Position numbers and translations under genes: made by a program. From Vitis vinifera (Eukaryota; Streptophyta; Magnoliopsida; Vitales; Vitaceae): a stretch of 64,000 nt of DNA. Shown here piece after piece: positions 1 through 12,576 of this stretch. A model generated the notes under the pieces. The model searched no databases and was not told where the DNA came from. It saw only the letters and a program-made list of their open reading frames with translations. Position 1 is the first letter of the stretch. Each line of letters opens with the position of its first letter. The stretch covers positions 18,609,501 through 18,673,500 of the forward strand of contig NC_081812.1 in the NCBI RefSeq assembly GCF_030704535.1. The letters are read 5' to 3'.

Positions 1-1297
1 GATTGAAAAAGATTCAAAGGAACTTTTTGTGAGGAAGGGGGCCTTTGGAACAAAAACTGCACTTGGTAAATTGCTTTATTGTTCGCTTGGAGAAACAGAA
101 AGGGGGCTTGGGCATCAAAGATTTATCCATCCTAAATTAGGCTTTTTTAGGCAAATGGTCTTGGAGATTTGTAAGTGAAAGGAATTCTCTCTGGAAATGG
201 GTAATTGTGGGCAAGTATGGGCAAGTTGAGGGGGGTGGTGCGCTAAAGAAGTGAGAAAAGGGCACAATATGGGGGTGTGGAAAGCAATCAGGGGTAGTTG
301 GGAGATTTTCAAGATTAGAATTGGGTTTAAGGTTGGGTTTGGGTACAGTGTGAAGTTCTGGAATGACAATGGTAATGGGGATTCGTCCTTGAGGGAGTCA
401 TTTCTGAAGCTATATTCCATAGCTACCTCAAAAGATGCTTGGGTGAGTGACCTTTAGGAAGATGGTAGCTGGAGCCCTAGGTTTACTGGGCAGTTGCATG
501 ATTGGGAACTAGAGGAGGTATAATCCTTCTTTGGGAGGTTGTTTGCACCCTCCATCTCTTTGGAGACTGACGACGTTATGGTTTGGTTGCTTATAGAGGA
601 TGGTGCCTTTTCTGTTAAGGTTTTTTATTCCTCTTTGGCAAATAGGAGAGTGGAGTCATTCCCTTATGGCATAGTTTGGAATTCTTGGGTGGCTTTGAGA
701 ATTAGTTTTTTTGCTTGGGAAGTACCTTGTGCCAAGATTTTGACTCTAGATCAACTCAAAATGAGGGGTTGGAAGATTCCTAATAAATGCTACTTGTATA
801 AGGAAGAAGAAACAAGTGACTATATTCTCATTCATTGTTCAAAAGCTCATCTTTTGTGGCAATTGATTTTTGCATTTTTCGGTATCCAGTGGGTGATGCA
901 CTCTTTAGTTAGAGAAGTCCTTCTAAGCTGGTACAAGTCCTTTGTTGGTAAAAGGCAGAAAAAAAGCGTGGAAAGTTTCTCTGTTGTGTTTGTTTTGGAA
1001 TTTATGGTAGGAGAGGAATAGGAGGGCTTTTGATAACTGTGAAAGGATGGACCAAACAATTAAAAATTCTTTCTTGTATCTTTTTTGGGATTAGGTTAGA
1101 TTATATATTGAGGATGGTTCTTTGTCGTTGTTAGACTTTGTGGCTTGGGTAGACTCTTTATAGGGCGTGGTAGTGGGTTTTTGTGTCTTTGCACTTTTTT
1201 TTTGTCTTTGTTCTCTTTTGTATACAGTGTGTATACTTTTTTTTTCTCTTAATACAGTTCTTATTTACCTATAAACAAAAAAAAAAAAAAAAAAAAA
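1..1297 (+). mobile_element. LINE (L1-type non-LTR retrotransposon) 3' remnant
   Basis: This is the 3' part of a plant L1-type element, in the same orientation as the RCE1 exons that follow. The longest open stretch (539-1021) carries the zinc-binding domain found after the reverse transcriptase of plant LINEs: the tract around WKIPNKCYLYKEEET, followed by HCSKAHLLW. The pieces before it (251-457, then a stop near 456 and another near 523) and after it (broken near 1019) belong to the same protein in shifted or stopped frames, so the copy is dead. It ends in a pure A tract at 1277-1297, the expected poly(A) tail of target-primed reverse transcription. The 5' end and the matching target-site duplication lie outside the window. 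It is most likely inserted in an intron of the RCE1 gene. Confidence 0.8.
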
Positions 1298-1853
1298 GGT
1301 AATTTTATTGGTTGTTGCTGCTGCTGCCGGCCAATGTTATTTGTGCTTACTCAAACAGTTGGATCTAAGATCCAAATAAAATCCTAACATTCAAATGGAA
1401 AATTTAAGAATCCTAGCAAAGGTTTAATGGTGGGATTTAAATTGTTTACTGTAGGAAAGACGACATTGATACTGCCATTGAACCACCATGCATGTAGAAA
1501 TGGTAGTGGACTAGGGTGTCTCAAAAGAAGAGGAAAAAGAAAAACCTACTCATGGATTTCTTTCAGTTATCTTTTCAGCAAGTGACTTCATTCCTCATTG
1601 ATGACAAGATTGCACCAGATCTTTTTATTTTAAGAAGATGCTTAACAATATTGAATTTATTGGATATAAATATCAATGTAGTCCTAGATTTGTTTGATTG
1701 ACATGTTTGTTGTTCTGTGTGCCCCTTAGTATTTGCTTTGGTTAACAGTGATAATGGGACACTTCATTGTTTGATATGGGGCATCCTGTCTGGTCTCTCT
1801 TTGTAAGATATTTTTCTGATTCAGCAAGATTCATGCTATCATTATTCTTGCAG

Positions 1854-3914
1854 GACATATCGTCGCTCCTATAGTTGCTCATATATTTTGTAATTTTATG
1901 GGATTGCCTGTGCTGTTTGCACAGGGAAAAGGTATGTGAATTAATTGGCTCCTCAACTAATTTCATGCATAACATAACTGTATAGAACCATTCCATAAAA
2001 GTGCAGATGTTCAAGGTTTTCATGGAATATATGTTGGTAAATATACTTATTAATAATTACTATTGTTTTGGTTTTGAGCTTTTTTTAAAAAAATTCTTTT
2101 GTTTCGCCAAAGTTGCTGATTAAGATTTTGAAGTTTGGTTGAACTTCAGTTTCTGATGTCAGGAAGAATTGAATTATGAAAGTTTAAAGTTAGAGCTTTA
2201 AGTATATCTCACAAATCTAAGCTTCAATGTTGATATGAAGTTTGGCTTCTTTGGATCTGGATTCTACATATGTTTGTTTGTATGTATTTTAAGTCACATT
2301 GCAGATTCTATTTCAATGCTAAAGGGACCACAACACAGCTATATGCATAGCTTAAGAAAAGATGTCACATATAGAGAGTGCTAAATGGATTGCCCTAACT
2401 ACATGCACAGCATAAGAAAAGAAGAAAGCTAAGTTAGTCAACTTAATTCATCCAGAAAAACTTACAAGTAATCCTTTTCCTTGCAATGGGATCTCAAGAC
2501 CCTAGCCACATATGCTTATGTAGTGCAAACCATTAATCCTCTACAGAAGTTTCTAAAATTCCTTTCCTTTGCATCAGCCAGAATAAAAATAGAGGTTTGT
2601 GGTTCTTAGTTTTTTTTTTTAAATTTCATTCCATACATAAAAGAGAGGAGATTTATTCCAGGGCACCACATAGTACACCCCACCAAAAAAAGAAAGAAAA
2701 GAGACCACACTTAAATGTAGAAACAGGTAGTCTAAGATATCAGTTGGGGTTAAACTTTCCTCTGCATATTAGGAGATCGTAACCCTTAGCCATCTGATAC
2801 TCTCCTTTCCTTTCACCAACCCTCTAGCTCTATTTATGTATTGTAGGAAAATCTATTGACTCAATGTCCTGGTCCTGCAGAAACTTCATGAAGCTTGGGT
2901 TCCAAAAATCCGTCCAAATTTACCATAGTGGCACACTTACATTTTCTTACTCCCTGCAACTAAAGATTTGGAGAAGAAACTTTTGGTGACTCTTCTCCAA
3001 TCCACGTGTCCTATCAAAACCTGAATTGTTGCTCATCCCCAACAGCATCAGAAGGTACTTCTCAAATTCCTGCCCACATTCCATAACTCCTTTGCCTTGG
3101 CTTAATAAAAACCCCAATTTCTTACCGATTCAACCCTCAACTGCCTCCTGTGATTCATTTTTTTAATTAAACTTAATTCATATCAATCAACTTTAGGTTG
3201 CACACCCTATAGATGCTATGAATATTATGGTATTTATGAACCAAACTCTTGCAATCTCATGTGATATTCTATTATTTAGATCTATGCAGTTACGTGATAT
3301 TGGAACTTAAAAGTTGTACCCATGTGGCTGGAGTATGATGATGACACTGACAAACCACTGCCATCCTACCTTATTCTACTATTTTGGTACACTCATGAGA
3401 AGGTCGAAGGTTGGAAAGGGCATATAGTTAGATTTCTAGAGTCATTAGATTTGGTCCTTGGTTTGAACCATCCAGGGTTTCAAATATCTAAAATTTGAGA
3501 TACAGTTGTGGTATCAAGATATTTTGAAACATTGAGCTGTGTAAATATTTTGATTTGTCATTGACAATGATTAAAACGTACATCAAATATTGAACTTAAA
3601 TTTCTGCTTTTAGTACATAGTACTCTGGTAGATTTGTTTCTTGTTCGCCTGTTAGGCATTTGGAATTTTAGTGGCCTAATTGCTTTCACAACTTTCTACA
3701 TCCTTACCTTGTATCTACCCCCTATTCTCTTTAGTGATATTCTCATGTCATCTCATTTTTGTCTTGGTTGTTTATTTCAGGGATGGTAAGTGTGGCCTTT
3801 GTTGCTGGGATGGTGGGTTTTCTGTGGCTGCTTTTTCCAGTTACAGACCCAGCTTTGTATAATGATAGAACTGATAATTGCAGGTGTTGGCATGGATATT
3901 GTACTTGGACCTAG
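1854..3914 (+). CDS. RCE1: CAAX prenyl protease 2 (RCE1/FACE2), last two exons; 5' exons outside the window
   Basis: RCE1 is an ER-membrane endopeptidase that removes the last three residues of farnesylated or geranylgeranylated CaaX proteins. Exons: 1854-1931 (after ...cttgcag, before gtatgt) and 3781-3914 (after tttatttcag, stop TAG 3912-3914); the phases join cleanly. The first exon reads HIVAPIVAHIFCNFMGLP and includes the family motif HxxxN (His at 1880-1882, Asn at 1892-1894), which supplies catalytic residues in the CPBP/Rce1 family. The second encodes a membrane helix (around GMVGFLWLLFPVTDP) and the C-terminal tail YNDRTDNCRCWHGYCTWT, which resembles the end of plant RCE1 proteins. 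The glutamate motif and first histidine motif must lie upstream. About 69 codons are visible. The 1.85-kb intron between the exons holds no other recognisable coding sequence. Confidence 0.85.
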
Positions 3915-4192
3915 ACCTGTGAATTATTAAGAAGGATTAGACCTTCTGTTAAGGGAAAACTAAAAGGAAAGGAAGAGGAAAATAAAATGGAACCTGTGTT
4001 GTTTTACCTGTTATGATCTTGATCCTTGTTTCTTCATTATTCTTACCTTTTCGTCGGCCTTTTGAATTTGTTACCAGACTAAACCTGTGTTAAGGCATCA
4101 TCAACTGCCTGATGATCATATCAGAACAACCATAAATACTTTGCTACAGAAATTTCAAATTTTGCTTCATAAATGTACTCTGTTCAAGAATC

Positions 4193-4198
4193 AATAAA
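4193..4198 (+). terminator. Candidate polyadenylation signal of RCE1
   Basis: An AATAAA hexamer lies 279 bases after the RCE1 stop codon, a normal distance for a plant 3' UTR. Plant signals are loose, so this is only a candidate. Confidence 0.35.
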
Positions 4199-6847
4199 AC
4201 TGGGTCTGTATATGGTATATACCACAGGTTCTTGTATAATAGTGAAAGTTCTTATTACTAAACATCAATACTCATGATCTGCCAAAGAGTAAACAATAAG
4301 CCAATAGCCTTTAGAAGTTAGCCAGTGGAGGGCAATCTTAAATTCATTAAGCCTTTGCTTATATGATATTGTGTCACTACTTAATCTCTAACAATTCAAA
4401 AAATTTCATGGTAATTTATTATATTAATGAAATCCATCACTGTGGAATAGGACATTGGATGCCTACGTCAGACGCCAGATAATATTGTACTTGTGCAAAT
4501 TCAAAGATAGCTTCTCACAGTCCCTCTAAGAATGCAAAAGTTAAGATGCCATGAGTATACTTCTAGCTGTTGGGATTCTATATTCATTTCATAGTTTCTT
4601 CTATTTTTTCCATATCAACTGTTTGGAGTCTCTCACTCGGTCGGTTGGAGTAGGATTTATGGGGAGAACTGAGAAATGATACTGCATGCAGAACCAACCA
4701 CCATGAGTCACATGCCAAACTTCAGGAGTCAGCGATAATACCGTGAGTATGCAGCATGCTAAAGCCTCACATGCCCAGGTACCCTTTTGGCTTGCTCGCT
4801 TAAAAACAGTTTCTTCTCTTTGTCTACTGGAGTTCTCAGCCACTTTGGAAATCCTGAGATTTGAACTGTTTTAGTGACAAGGCAATTGCAGGGATGTTGT
4901 TAGTGTTAACTGTTGATTCTATGTCATAATTTGCAAGATTTGGCGCAGAGGATTCAGTAGATGTCATGTTAATAACTTCAAATTTTGATCCTCCCAGCAA
5001 TTGAATCAGTCTCTGGCTTGTTCATATCTTAGTCAACTGGAGTCTGTGAACCATAGGGTCCACACCATGTCAGTTTCTCTTCAGCTGTACAGATTTTTGC
5101 ACTGCTTCAAAGTCCTAGAAAATAAGATATCGTTTTGATGACCCTGAGTCTGCCTTAGCATTATGGAGCAAGATGATAATTGATGAAAAAAAGTTAAAAA
5201 TGCAGAAGTGGTTGGGAGGCAGAGGAAGAAAACCCATCAAAGAAAAAACAAGCGTCAAACTGTTAATGGTGTGAGAGACTGAAGGGTTTGTGGGACTGCC
5301 CTTCTTTTGGCTGGGCTGCCCCTTTTTCTGGGTCTTCCAAGGACACTGCAGCCATCATTCCTGGATCCTCCTTTTAGCTTCCAAATTGACTTGCTGAGCT
5401 GGTGACATGGTGTGAGGGTCTTGGAAGTTTTCGAGTGTCTAAGACCCAAGACGTTAGATACATTTAAAATTTGATAAGACATTTTTGTATATATGTCTCT
5501 TTAATATATAGATTGTTTGATATATTCTTTTTTAAGGCCATGGTTGGAATTATGGTCAACCAGAGTATGACATGAGGGCGTGTCATGTCCATATGTTGAT
5601 ATTGTGGGTTCCCACTTTTTTCAAACCTAATAAACTTTGGTTGACTTCTCCTCTGAATCTTTGATGACGTTACCTTTTGATTAGATCCGCCCATCACTTG
5701 CTTCCCAGACAGAATCTGAATGAAAAGCCCCTTTTCTCTTCTCTGATTTTATATCTATGTATTGAAAAACCGTATTTCCTAGGTTACTAGTGAGCTGTAT
5801 AGAAGTCTATTGCTCCTCCACTTGTAGGAAAATCTAGACCGTTCACATCCAGAATTTCATTTAACCAGCAACTACTTCATTCTTTAGAGACGCTGATATC
5901 ATTCTTTATATCTTCACATACTTAAAATAAGTTAGGGAAATCTGAAATTTCATTGGAGATCATATTTTGTGAAATATTAGAAAAAGGATAAAGACAGAGC
6001 CTTTACAAATATTTTGAATATCTCCATTCTCCACAGCATATGTAACTTCCTAACAGGTGGACGAGTATCGCTTGGGGAGCATGTGTGCTGACATCCTTGA
6101 CAACTTGATTTGTCCCATATATGCTTCTTTTTGGTTTGGTGTTGCTAATGTTACTTCTTCCTAATAAGCTTTTCAGACTGGTTGGGCATTCATATCTTAC
6201 AGACTCCCATAAACCTTAGCCACCCACGTAAGTGTATGTCCATGTCATTACTTCTTTACGTAAAGAAAAATCATCTTAATTAAAAAACATAAAGGAAAAG
6301 GAAAAAGAGAAACAAGGGCTATGATGGGTTTTCTATTGCATTTAACTTCTGTTAATTTTACCATTCCCAGGCATAGAGATGGGAAGACCTGCAGCTAGGA
6401 TTCATGAATGATAAAGGCATAGCCATGGAGTTCACTAGTGATGGATGATCCATTGAGTGGGAGGGAGAGACAGGCGTACATTCTAACATGCTCAGCCATG
6501 TCTCCTCACCCACAATTCTAGTTGAGAAAAACAGAAAAACAGAGAAGTAATAAGACCAAAAGATTATATTCATTTCTAGCAGATATCCTGATACATCTTT
6601 GAAGTTCAGAGATCCATCTCCTAAAGAACAACCCCCCACCCAAAAGAGGAAAGAAAGAAAGAAAGAAAAAGATATGTTAAAGATGGGAATATCATCTGTA
6701 AGAGGCAAGACTGGTAGAAAGATACTACTACTATGGAACTATGCAACTACAACTGCGAGAAACTACTATTGTTGGCTAAAGGTTTTACACAAAATCAAAA
6801 AGGAAAAAAAGAAGGCAAGGGAGTCTAAGAGGGTTGCCCATGATGGT
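4199..6847. other. Intergenic DNA and 3' UTR of the ZPR gene
   Basis: No gene is supported here. The stretch lies between convergent genes: RCE1 on + and the ZPR gene on -. Its right part (about 6300-6847) is probably the ZPR 3' UTR and includes a GAAA microsatellite near 6651-6668. A basic 75-codon frame on the minus strand (5255-5482) matches no family I know and has no start context or splice support. Confidence 0.5.
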
Positions 6848-7081
6848 TCATGGGTCAGTGGAATTGGCAGCAGATGTGGTGGAGGCAGAGGAGCTGAGGT
6901 TGAGGTCTGGAATAGTGTTTGCGGCACTTGCTTTTGAGTTTGCCTTGGAGAGCTTCTGCTTCAGCTCAGACAGCAGTGCTTGATTCTCCTGGTTGAGAAG
7001 CTGTGCTTTCTTCCTTAGCCTCTCATTCTCTTGAATTATGTAACAGTTCTGCAAGTACAGCTTTGAGTTCAGCCTTTCCAT
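6848..7081 (-). CDS. ZPR3: LITTLE ZIPPER protein, ZPR3/ZPR4 type
   Basis: LITTLE ZIPPERs are tiny leucine-zipper proteins. They bind class III HD-ZIP transcription factors (REVOLUTA, PHABULOSA) and form inactive heterodimers, in a negative feedback loop that sets meristem and leaf polarity. The 77-residue product begins MERLNSKLYLQNCYIIQENE, almost the signature start of the Arabidopsis ZPR3/4 proteins. The zipper runs roughly residues 3-46 with Leu/Ile/Asn heptads (LNSKLYLQ, IQENERLRKKAQLLNQENQ, LLSELKQKL), then a Ser/Ala-rich tail. The whole coding region is one exon. The start is the first Met after a good 3' splice site (exon begins at 7093), so the upstream in-frame codons are intronic. 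Length fits the family (about 67-105 residues). ZPR3 genes elsewhere are direct targets of HD-ZIP III factors. Confidence 0.9.
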   Translation of the reverse strand: MERLNSKLYLQNCYIIQENERLRKKAQLLNQENQALLSELKQKLSKANSKASAANTIPDLNLSSSASTTSAANSTDP

Positions 7082-8198
7082 GACGATGAAAACCTGAAAC
7101 CACACACAACAGTAGCAGAAGTAAGAAACGGGTATCTCAGATGATATTCTCAATTAACTGCCAATAAAATTAAAAAGAAAAGAAAAGAAAAGGCAATGGA
7201 GGCAGTACTTTTTGTACTATTTCCAGAAAATAACATATTTTCAAAATTCTGATTTGACAAAAATCTGGAAGAAGAGAAAAAAAAAAAAAAAAACAAAAGA
7301 AATATTACCCAAAGAATTCAAATAGCCAGCAAATAAAAACAAATGAAGTGTTTGAGAGGTAGAAGCCTTCCTTGAGGCTTCCTAGTGGTGAAACTCTGGT
7401 TTGACAGATACAAAATAGATGTAATAATTACAGTTATTAAAACAGGAAGACAGTATGATCATGAGAGGAAAACAGAGCAGGAGGGAGACCCTGAACCCAC
7501 TTAATTATTCTGAACACCTAGATGGGCTCTCCCTTATAAATAAAGGGAGCAAATGAGAAGGAATCACACTTCTCTCCATCTGCACTCATTTAAAATAAGC
7601 TTCTTTCCGCTGTCAAACCTTACACTAAAGAAAAGAATAAAGGGTTCCAACTGATAACAAGACAAACTGCAGATATCATACACGCACACTCAGAGATACA
7701 TAAAAATAATTCTTGCTTGTGAACACACAAGAAGAATTTCTCTTTTTAAAACCGAAAGCATGGGAAAAAAATCTGCAAACAGAAAAAAGAAATGGTGGGA
7801 GAATCCAAGAAGCAGATTGCAAAGATTAGCTATTCAAAGCAAGATATTGCATCAAGATACCAAAAGTGAGAGAGAGTGAGAAAAAGAGAAGGCGAACATG
7901 ATAGAGCCCAAAGAAAAGCATATTTAAAAGAAAAAAACAATGTAAGAAAAACCCAAAACTACAAAACTCGACCCAGACATGGAGCCTGGTAGAGCAGGGC
8001 ATGTCTAGGTGAGTTAAGTGAAAGAAAAGAATAGACTAGTGATATAGTAGGGAGAGAAGAAGTGGGGGCCTTTAGCTTTTCAAAAAAGATTACCTTTTAG
8101 AAGTTGGTTATATAAGAAGAAGAGAGAGCGCTTTGGGGTCTGGGGATACTTTGACAAGAAGCTGCAGTTGAAGTAGTAGGGAGCAGCAGTGGAAGAAA
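7082..8198 (-). other. 5' leader of ZPR: first exon, leader intron and core promoter
   Basis: Reading the minus strand, a TATAAAT box lies at 8232-8226. A transcription start about 30 bases downstream (near 8198) would give a pyrimidine-rich leader exon ending at 8094 with the donor CTAAAAG|GTAATC. The intron runs 8093-7094 and ends GGTTTCAG; the coding exon begins at 7093, 12 bases before the ATG. Splice sites and box are visible; the start site is inferred. Confidence 0.6.
7421..7431. promoter_or_regulatory. HD-ZIP III-like palindromic site in the ZPR leader intron
   Basis: GTAATAATTAC is a near-perfect palindrome matching the class III HD-ZIP consensus GTAAT(G/C)ATTAC except for A at the centre. 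It lies inside the leader intron of a gene type known to be activated by these factors. Confidence 0.35.
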
Positions 8199-8225
8199 CA
8201 AAAAAGAATGCAATTGGATATACAG

Positions 8226-8232
8226 ATTTATA
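8226..8232 (-). promoter_or_regulatory. TATA box of ZPR
   Basis: TATAAAT on the minus strand, preceded by a CT-rich run (8233-8258) and placed about 130 bases upstream of the leader donor site. Confidence 0.5.
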
Positions 8233-9124
8233 GAGAGAGAAAGAGAGAGAGGGGAGAGTGGGGAGGAAGGGAGGGGGACAAAGTGGAAGCAATGGAGGGT
8301 GTAAATATATAGGAGAAAAGAAGAGAAGGGGAGGGGAGGTGGGGGTTGGGGTGAGAGAGGAGGGGGGGACATGCCTTTCACCTGCCAAAACAATCATGTA
8401 TGTGTAAGCATGGAAGGCGGCCGGTAGGGGCGAGGATTTAATGCGAAAGGAGAGCATGATGATGATGATGAGGCATATATGGCGTCATGTGAATGATGGG
8501 GTGTGCAGTTGGGCATTTTGGGTATTCCACCCCCCACACCCTCTTCTCAAATGATGGTGGGCTCGGCCGTCCCAAGATTCGCAATGATGGTTTGGATTGG
8601 TTCGAACCGACGCACCCCTTCCATCATCACCCTCCCTCCCCCATCATCCCTCTTTCTTTTGTTTTTTCCTCCTCCCTTTCTCCCTCTCTTTCCCATTTTT
8701 AACTGCCTCTTCTTTTCTTTAAGCGCAAATTTCAACCTTTTTCTCTTACATACAAATTAATACTTTACTAGACTACACAATTGCCACTCCAATCTACCAT
8801 AAACTACAACACAAAAGAAATTAAGAAGATTTTCATTTTTTGTTCTTGAATGTTGTACACTAGTGTGCTCTACCATCCAGAGGCAGCTATGATAATAGTT
8901 GTGGGATACTCATAATTCCCAACAATTACCAAAGCATAAGACAAGAACATTGCAAAAACAATACACCCTGATGAAAAGTTAACAATAAGTACACATTAAG
9001 TATAGATGAAGTTACGAAATTGCCCCTAATGAGGAGCAAGTGGTGCATGTTATTAATGACCCTGAAAGAGGCCATGGAAGTGGGTAATGGGAGGATTAAA
9101 TGGGTTTGATAGAGAAGAGAGAAA

Positions 9125-9149
9125 GGGGGGAGGGGGGAGGGGGGAGGGG
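9125..9149 (+). repeat. G-rich tandem tract (GGGGGGA units)
   Basis: Three or four runs of 4-6 G separated by single A form a short tandem tract able to fold as a G-quadruplex on the + strand. Confidence 0.7.
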
Positions 9150-9311
9150 AACAAGGGGAATGGGAACCTATGGGCAGATGGGGAGGGACGAAAATGGCCC
9201 TAGGGGGAGGAGGCATCGATGTTGTTTTGTTTTACGTTATAATCATAATTAATGATGGCATAAGTGAAGGGAGGGTTTGGCAATACTTAGGGGGTGGAAA
9301 TTGAAATAATT

Positions 9312-9369
9312 GTGGGGTGGGGGGGGGGAGAGAGGGAGGGAGGGAGGGAGGGGGGCGGGGGGAGGAGGA
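9312..9369 (+). repeat. G-rich low-complexity tract with GGGA repeats
   Basis: About 58 bases are almost pure G/A with a long G run, four GGGA repeats and a G6CG4 segment. It is a simple-sequence region with strong G-quadruplex potential. Confidence 0.75.
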
Positions 9370-11104
9370 TGAGTTCTCATGGGTTATGATATGAGTGGGC
9401 TTTTAACGTGAAACATCATACTTGACAGGTGTTGTTTTGGATGGCTCTATGGGTACTTTCGTCAATTCCCCCCAACCTTCCCCTCGTGGACCTCGTTCTT
9501 ATGCTCTTCAATTTGGGTTTGGCTTACATCAATTGTAATCATTTCTTCTCGTTCCTTTGCTCTCTTTCTCTCTCTATTTACCACTTTCTCCCTCCTTAAC
9601 TCCCATTTTTTCTTTTAAATACCACCCAATTTTTGAATCTCCCGTTTGGATAACTTTCAACTAACGGTCTCCTTACCAGAGTCTCACAAAGCCCTTCATT
9701 TTTTCCAACAATATTTCCAATAAGCTTCAATTTTCCTTGTAAATCCCAAGGCAAATTTTTATTTTCCCAAATAGATTAATTTCCATTTTTTTTTGGCAAA
9801 TTAAATACTTAATTTTTTCCGACATGGCATTAATCAAATTGGTTTAGTTTACAAAATGTATAGCAAATTAAAATATTTGTTTTTCTGCCGACATAGAATT
9901 GGTCAAATTTGGATTGATTTACAAATGATATAGCAAATTTAATGCCTGGTTTTTTTTTTGGCCCACATAGAGTTAGACAAATTTGGATTCATATACAAAT
10001 GTTATGGCAACTAAAATACAAAATTTTGAATGGTCTAATTAAAAATCATCGTCTTAGTATAAGATTCAAAAGGTGTTGGAAAACAGTTTTCAAAATATGG
10101 TTTTTGAGTTTTTAATAATAAAATTATATTTAAAAATTCAAAGTAATTTTTTTTTTTACATTTATTATTTATAAAAATATTACACTTTTTACATTGAATA
10201 TGAAAGTTCTTAAAGTATTTTTCATTAAATTTTAAAAAATAAAAAGAAAATAATTAATATTTTGATGGTGGAGTAGGGTTGAAACCTCCTATTGATTTGA
10301 TCTTTATATTTGGGTGTGACGGATGACAACAAAGTTTTTGGATGAGACACAAGTAATATCAATGTACCTCCCATTCCATTCTGGATACAGAAATAATAGT
10401 GATTAGTAAGAACTGATCTTTTGAACGTTGAATTGTGGGTTACATCAAGTGTCCCATTTCCCACATTTTTCTAGAAGATTGTTTAAAATGAGGCTAGTGG
10501 GGTATGGGTATGCCCCTATACATGCTTCAAGTGATCAAGTGGGTGGTGCATTGCATGAAAGCATTATAATTCATATTGGTTGTTAATCATAATACAAAAA
10601 TTTAATTTGTTGAATATACCATCTCATTTATATGAAGTACCAAAGGAGCATGATGCCCAGATCAAAAAAGGGAAGAATGGGGGGGAGGGGATCCATCATC
10701 CATCCACCTATTGTTCAAAACAATGATCCTAGACTCCTAGTCAATGAAACACAGTGTGGGCGAACGTGCAGGGAAAGAGTGATTGGTGAAAGTGTGAATC
10801 TGAGGGAGAATGGAGGGGGTTATAAATCTCCTCTGAAACAACCAATGATGGCAAACCCCTAATAATAATAATGCTCTCTCTTTTCTCTTAAATAATTTCT
10901 ACTTTTTTTCTTTTTTTACTTTCTGCAGCATTTGAGAGCCATACTTAATAAAAAGAAGAAAAAAAAAGTTTTTTGTTTTTTGTTTTGGCTCTCATGATTT
11001 AAGGGGTTTGGGTTAGGGTTGTTTTCATAAATGTTATGGCAGTGGTCAAGAGATTTGCATGGCTACAGTTGTAACAGGGCATTCATTCAACTCAATTGAG
11101 TACC

Positions 11105-11149
11105 CATCATCATCATCATCATCTTCCTCTTCTTCTTCTTCTTCTTCTA
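11105..11149 (+). repeat. CAT and CTT trinucleotide microsatellites
   Basis: About six CAT units pass directly into about eight CTT/TTC units. Confidence 0.8.
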
Positions 11150-12576
11150 TGGTCATCTCCATTGCCTATAAATACAATTATGGACAACACCCATCTGGGT
11201 AAATGGCCTTCCATTTGCCCCAAAGCAGAGACATAGGGTTGCTGACAATGATTCAATGATCCCATCACCCACCGGTGACCCAACCCATCACCCTACCCAC
11301 ATGGGTGATGGTTGAAGAAGGGCCTGAATCCTGATCTGATTCTGAGATGGGTGAAATTGACCCACAGGTGATAATAGGGTTGGGGGGGCCAACCATATGA
11401 CCTCATCAATGTTGGAACCCCATTTGGCCCTTTGGCCCTTCGGCTTTAACTCTCTCCCTCTGCTTTTTCTGAAGTCATTTTGAATCATTTCACGTAATAA
11501 TAATAATACCAAACCCTGCATGGCTAATGATGGGATTTACCATTATTATTGTTAAGTGCATTGAACCCCTACACGTGAGCTTAGGCTTTATTATTTATTT
11601 TAGAGTGTTGATTTTACGGACTGCACGTGTAAAAAGCACCCCCGCAACACCCCCATTTTTGGTCTCCTCAGCCTCATATCAGAGGTGGGATGGGCTTCTC
11701 GAGTTTTATTTTATTTTAGTTTACAATTGTTAATAAAAGTAGAGAGTGATTGGGTGAAACCAGGTCACACGATTCTGTTGTCTGTAATAAGCATGCTTTT
11801 AGGCAGAAATGGGGACATATGTTTATCCTCTCCTCTCCTTTCCTTGCCACATCTCATATGATCTCAAAGCCTTCCATTTATTGATATCATTTGTCCCCTT
11901 CCTTTGCTGTAGTTTCTATCCTCATTATATTACCGATTGAAACTATATTATTCAATTCATGAAAATTTTAAGTGGAGTTCACTCAATGACATATCCAACA
12001 TTTCCTCAACATCAAATAATCAGATTTTGTTTGGATACGGAAAGAAAAAGAAATAATGATGAAATATAAGAAGGAAAATAAAACAATTACAAAATTATTC
12101 AAAACTATAAATATCCTGACAGCCTGACACTACTCCAAAAAAGAATTGTTTATGTTGCTCTTTATGTCTTCTTTTTTTCCTTTGTAATTTGAAGGCAGAG
12201 AATGGGGCCGGAAAAGAAAAGAAAAGAAAAGAAAAGGGGGCGGCGGGGTGGTGGGGGGGAAGGAACGAAATTTAATTCAAGTAAAAGTAACGAGATGAAG
12301 TGAAATTATGAATATAACATGATCCAAAACCATTGGTTGCAAAGTAGTGAGTAAGTGTGGGGGGTGTGCCTGCCCTTTTTGGAACACATTCCAAATATTA
12401 AGAGCCTTTAACAGCGGCTGCAATCGTGAGACCTTTTCTACCAACCTTAATGCTTTCACATTAAGCTCGTAACTACTCTTAAACTGAATCTAACATCGAT
12501 TCCCCCCATTTTCTGTCTCCTCTTATACACCAAAACAATTATTGGGGAGTATCAAAACTGATGTCCACGAATCAAC

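Larger units (their letters stand above)
8259..12576. other. Intergenic DNA with purine-rich and simple-sequence tracts
   Basis: No gene is supported. The DNA next to the ZPR promoter is strongly purine-skewed (8259-8360, GA- and G-rich on +). Several open frames here are artefacts of this bias. An ATG/GAT microsatellite lies near 8457-8472 and G-rich tracts near 9125-9149 and 9312-9369. From 9.6 to 10.3 kb the DNA is AT-rich and repetitive. A TATA-like cctataaatac lies near 11166, but I see no gene after it. Confidence 0.5.

Noticed and set aside
5255-5482. 75-codon basic minus-strand frame as a small peptide gene
   Set aside because: No signal peptide, no splice support and no recognisable peptide motif.
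8080-8760. Several overlapping Pro/Ser/Phe-rich open frames on both strands around the ZPR promoter
   Set aside because: They are produced by the purine/pyrimidine skew of the DNA; no family resemblance, splice logic or conservation signal.
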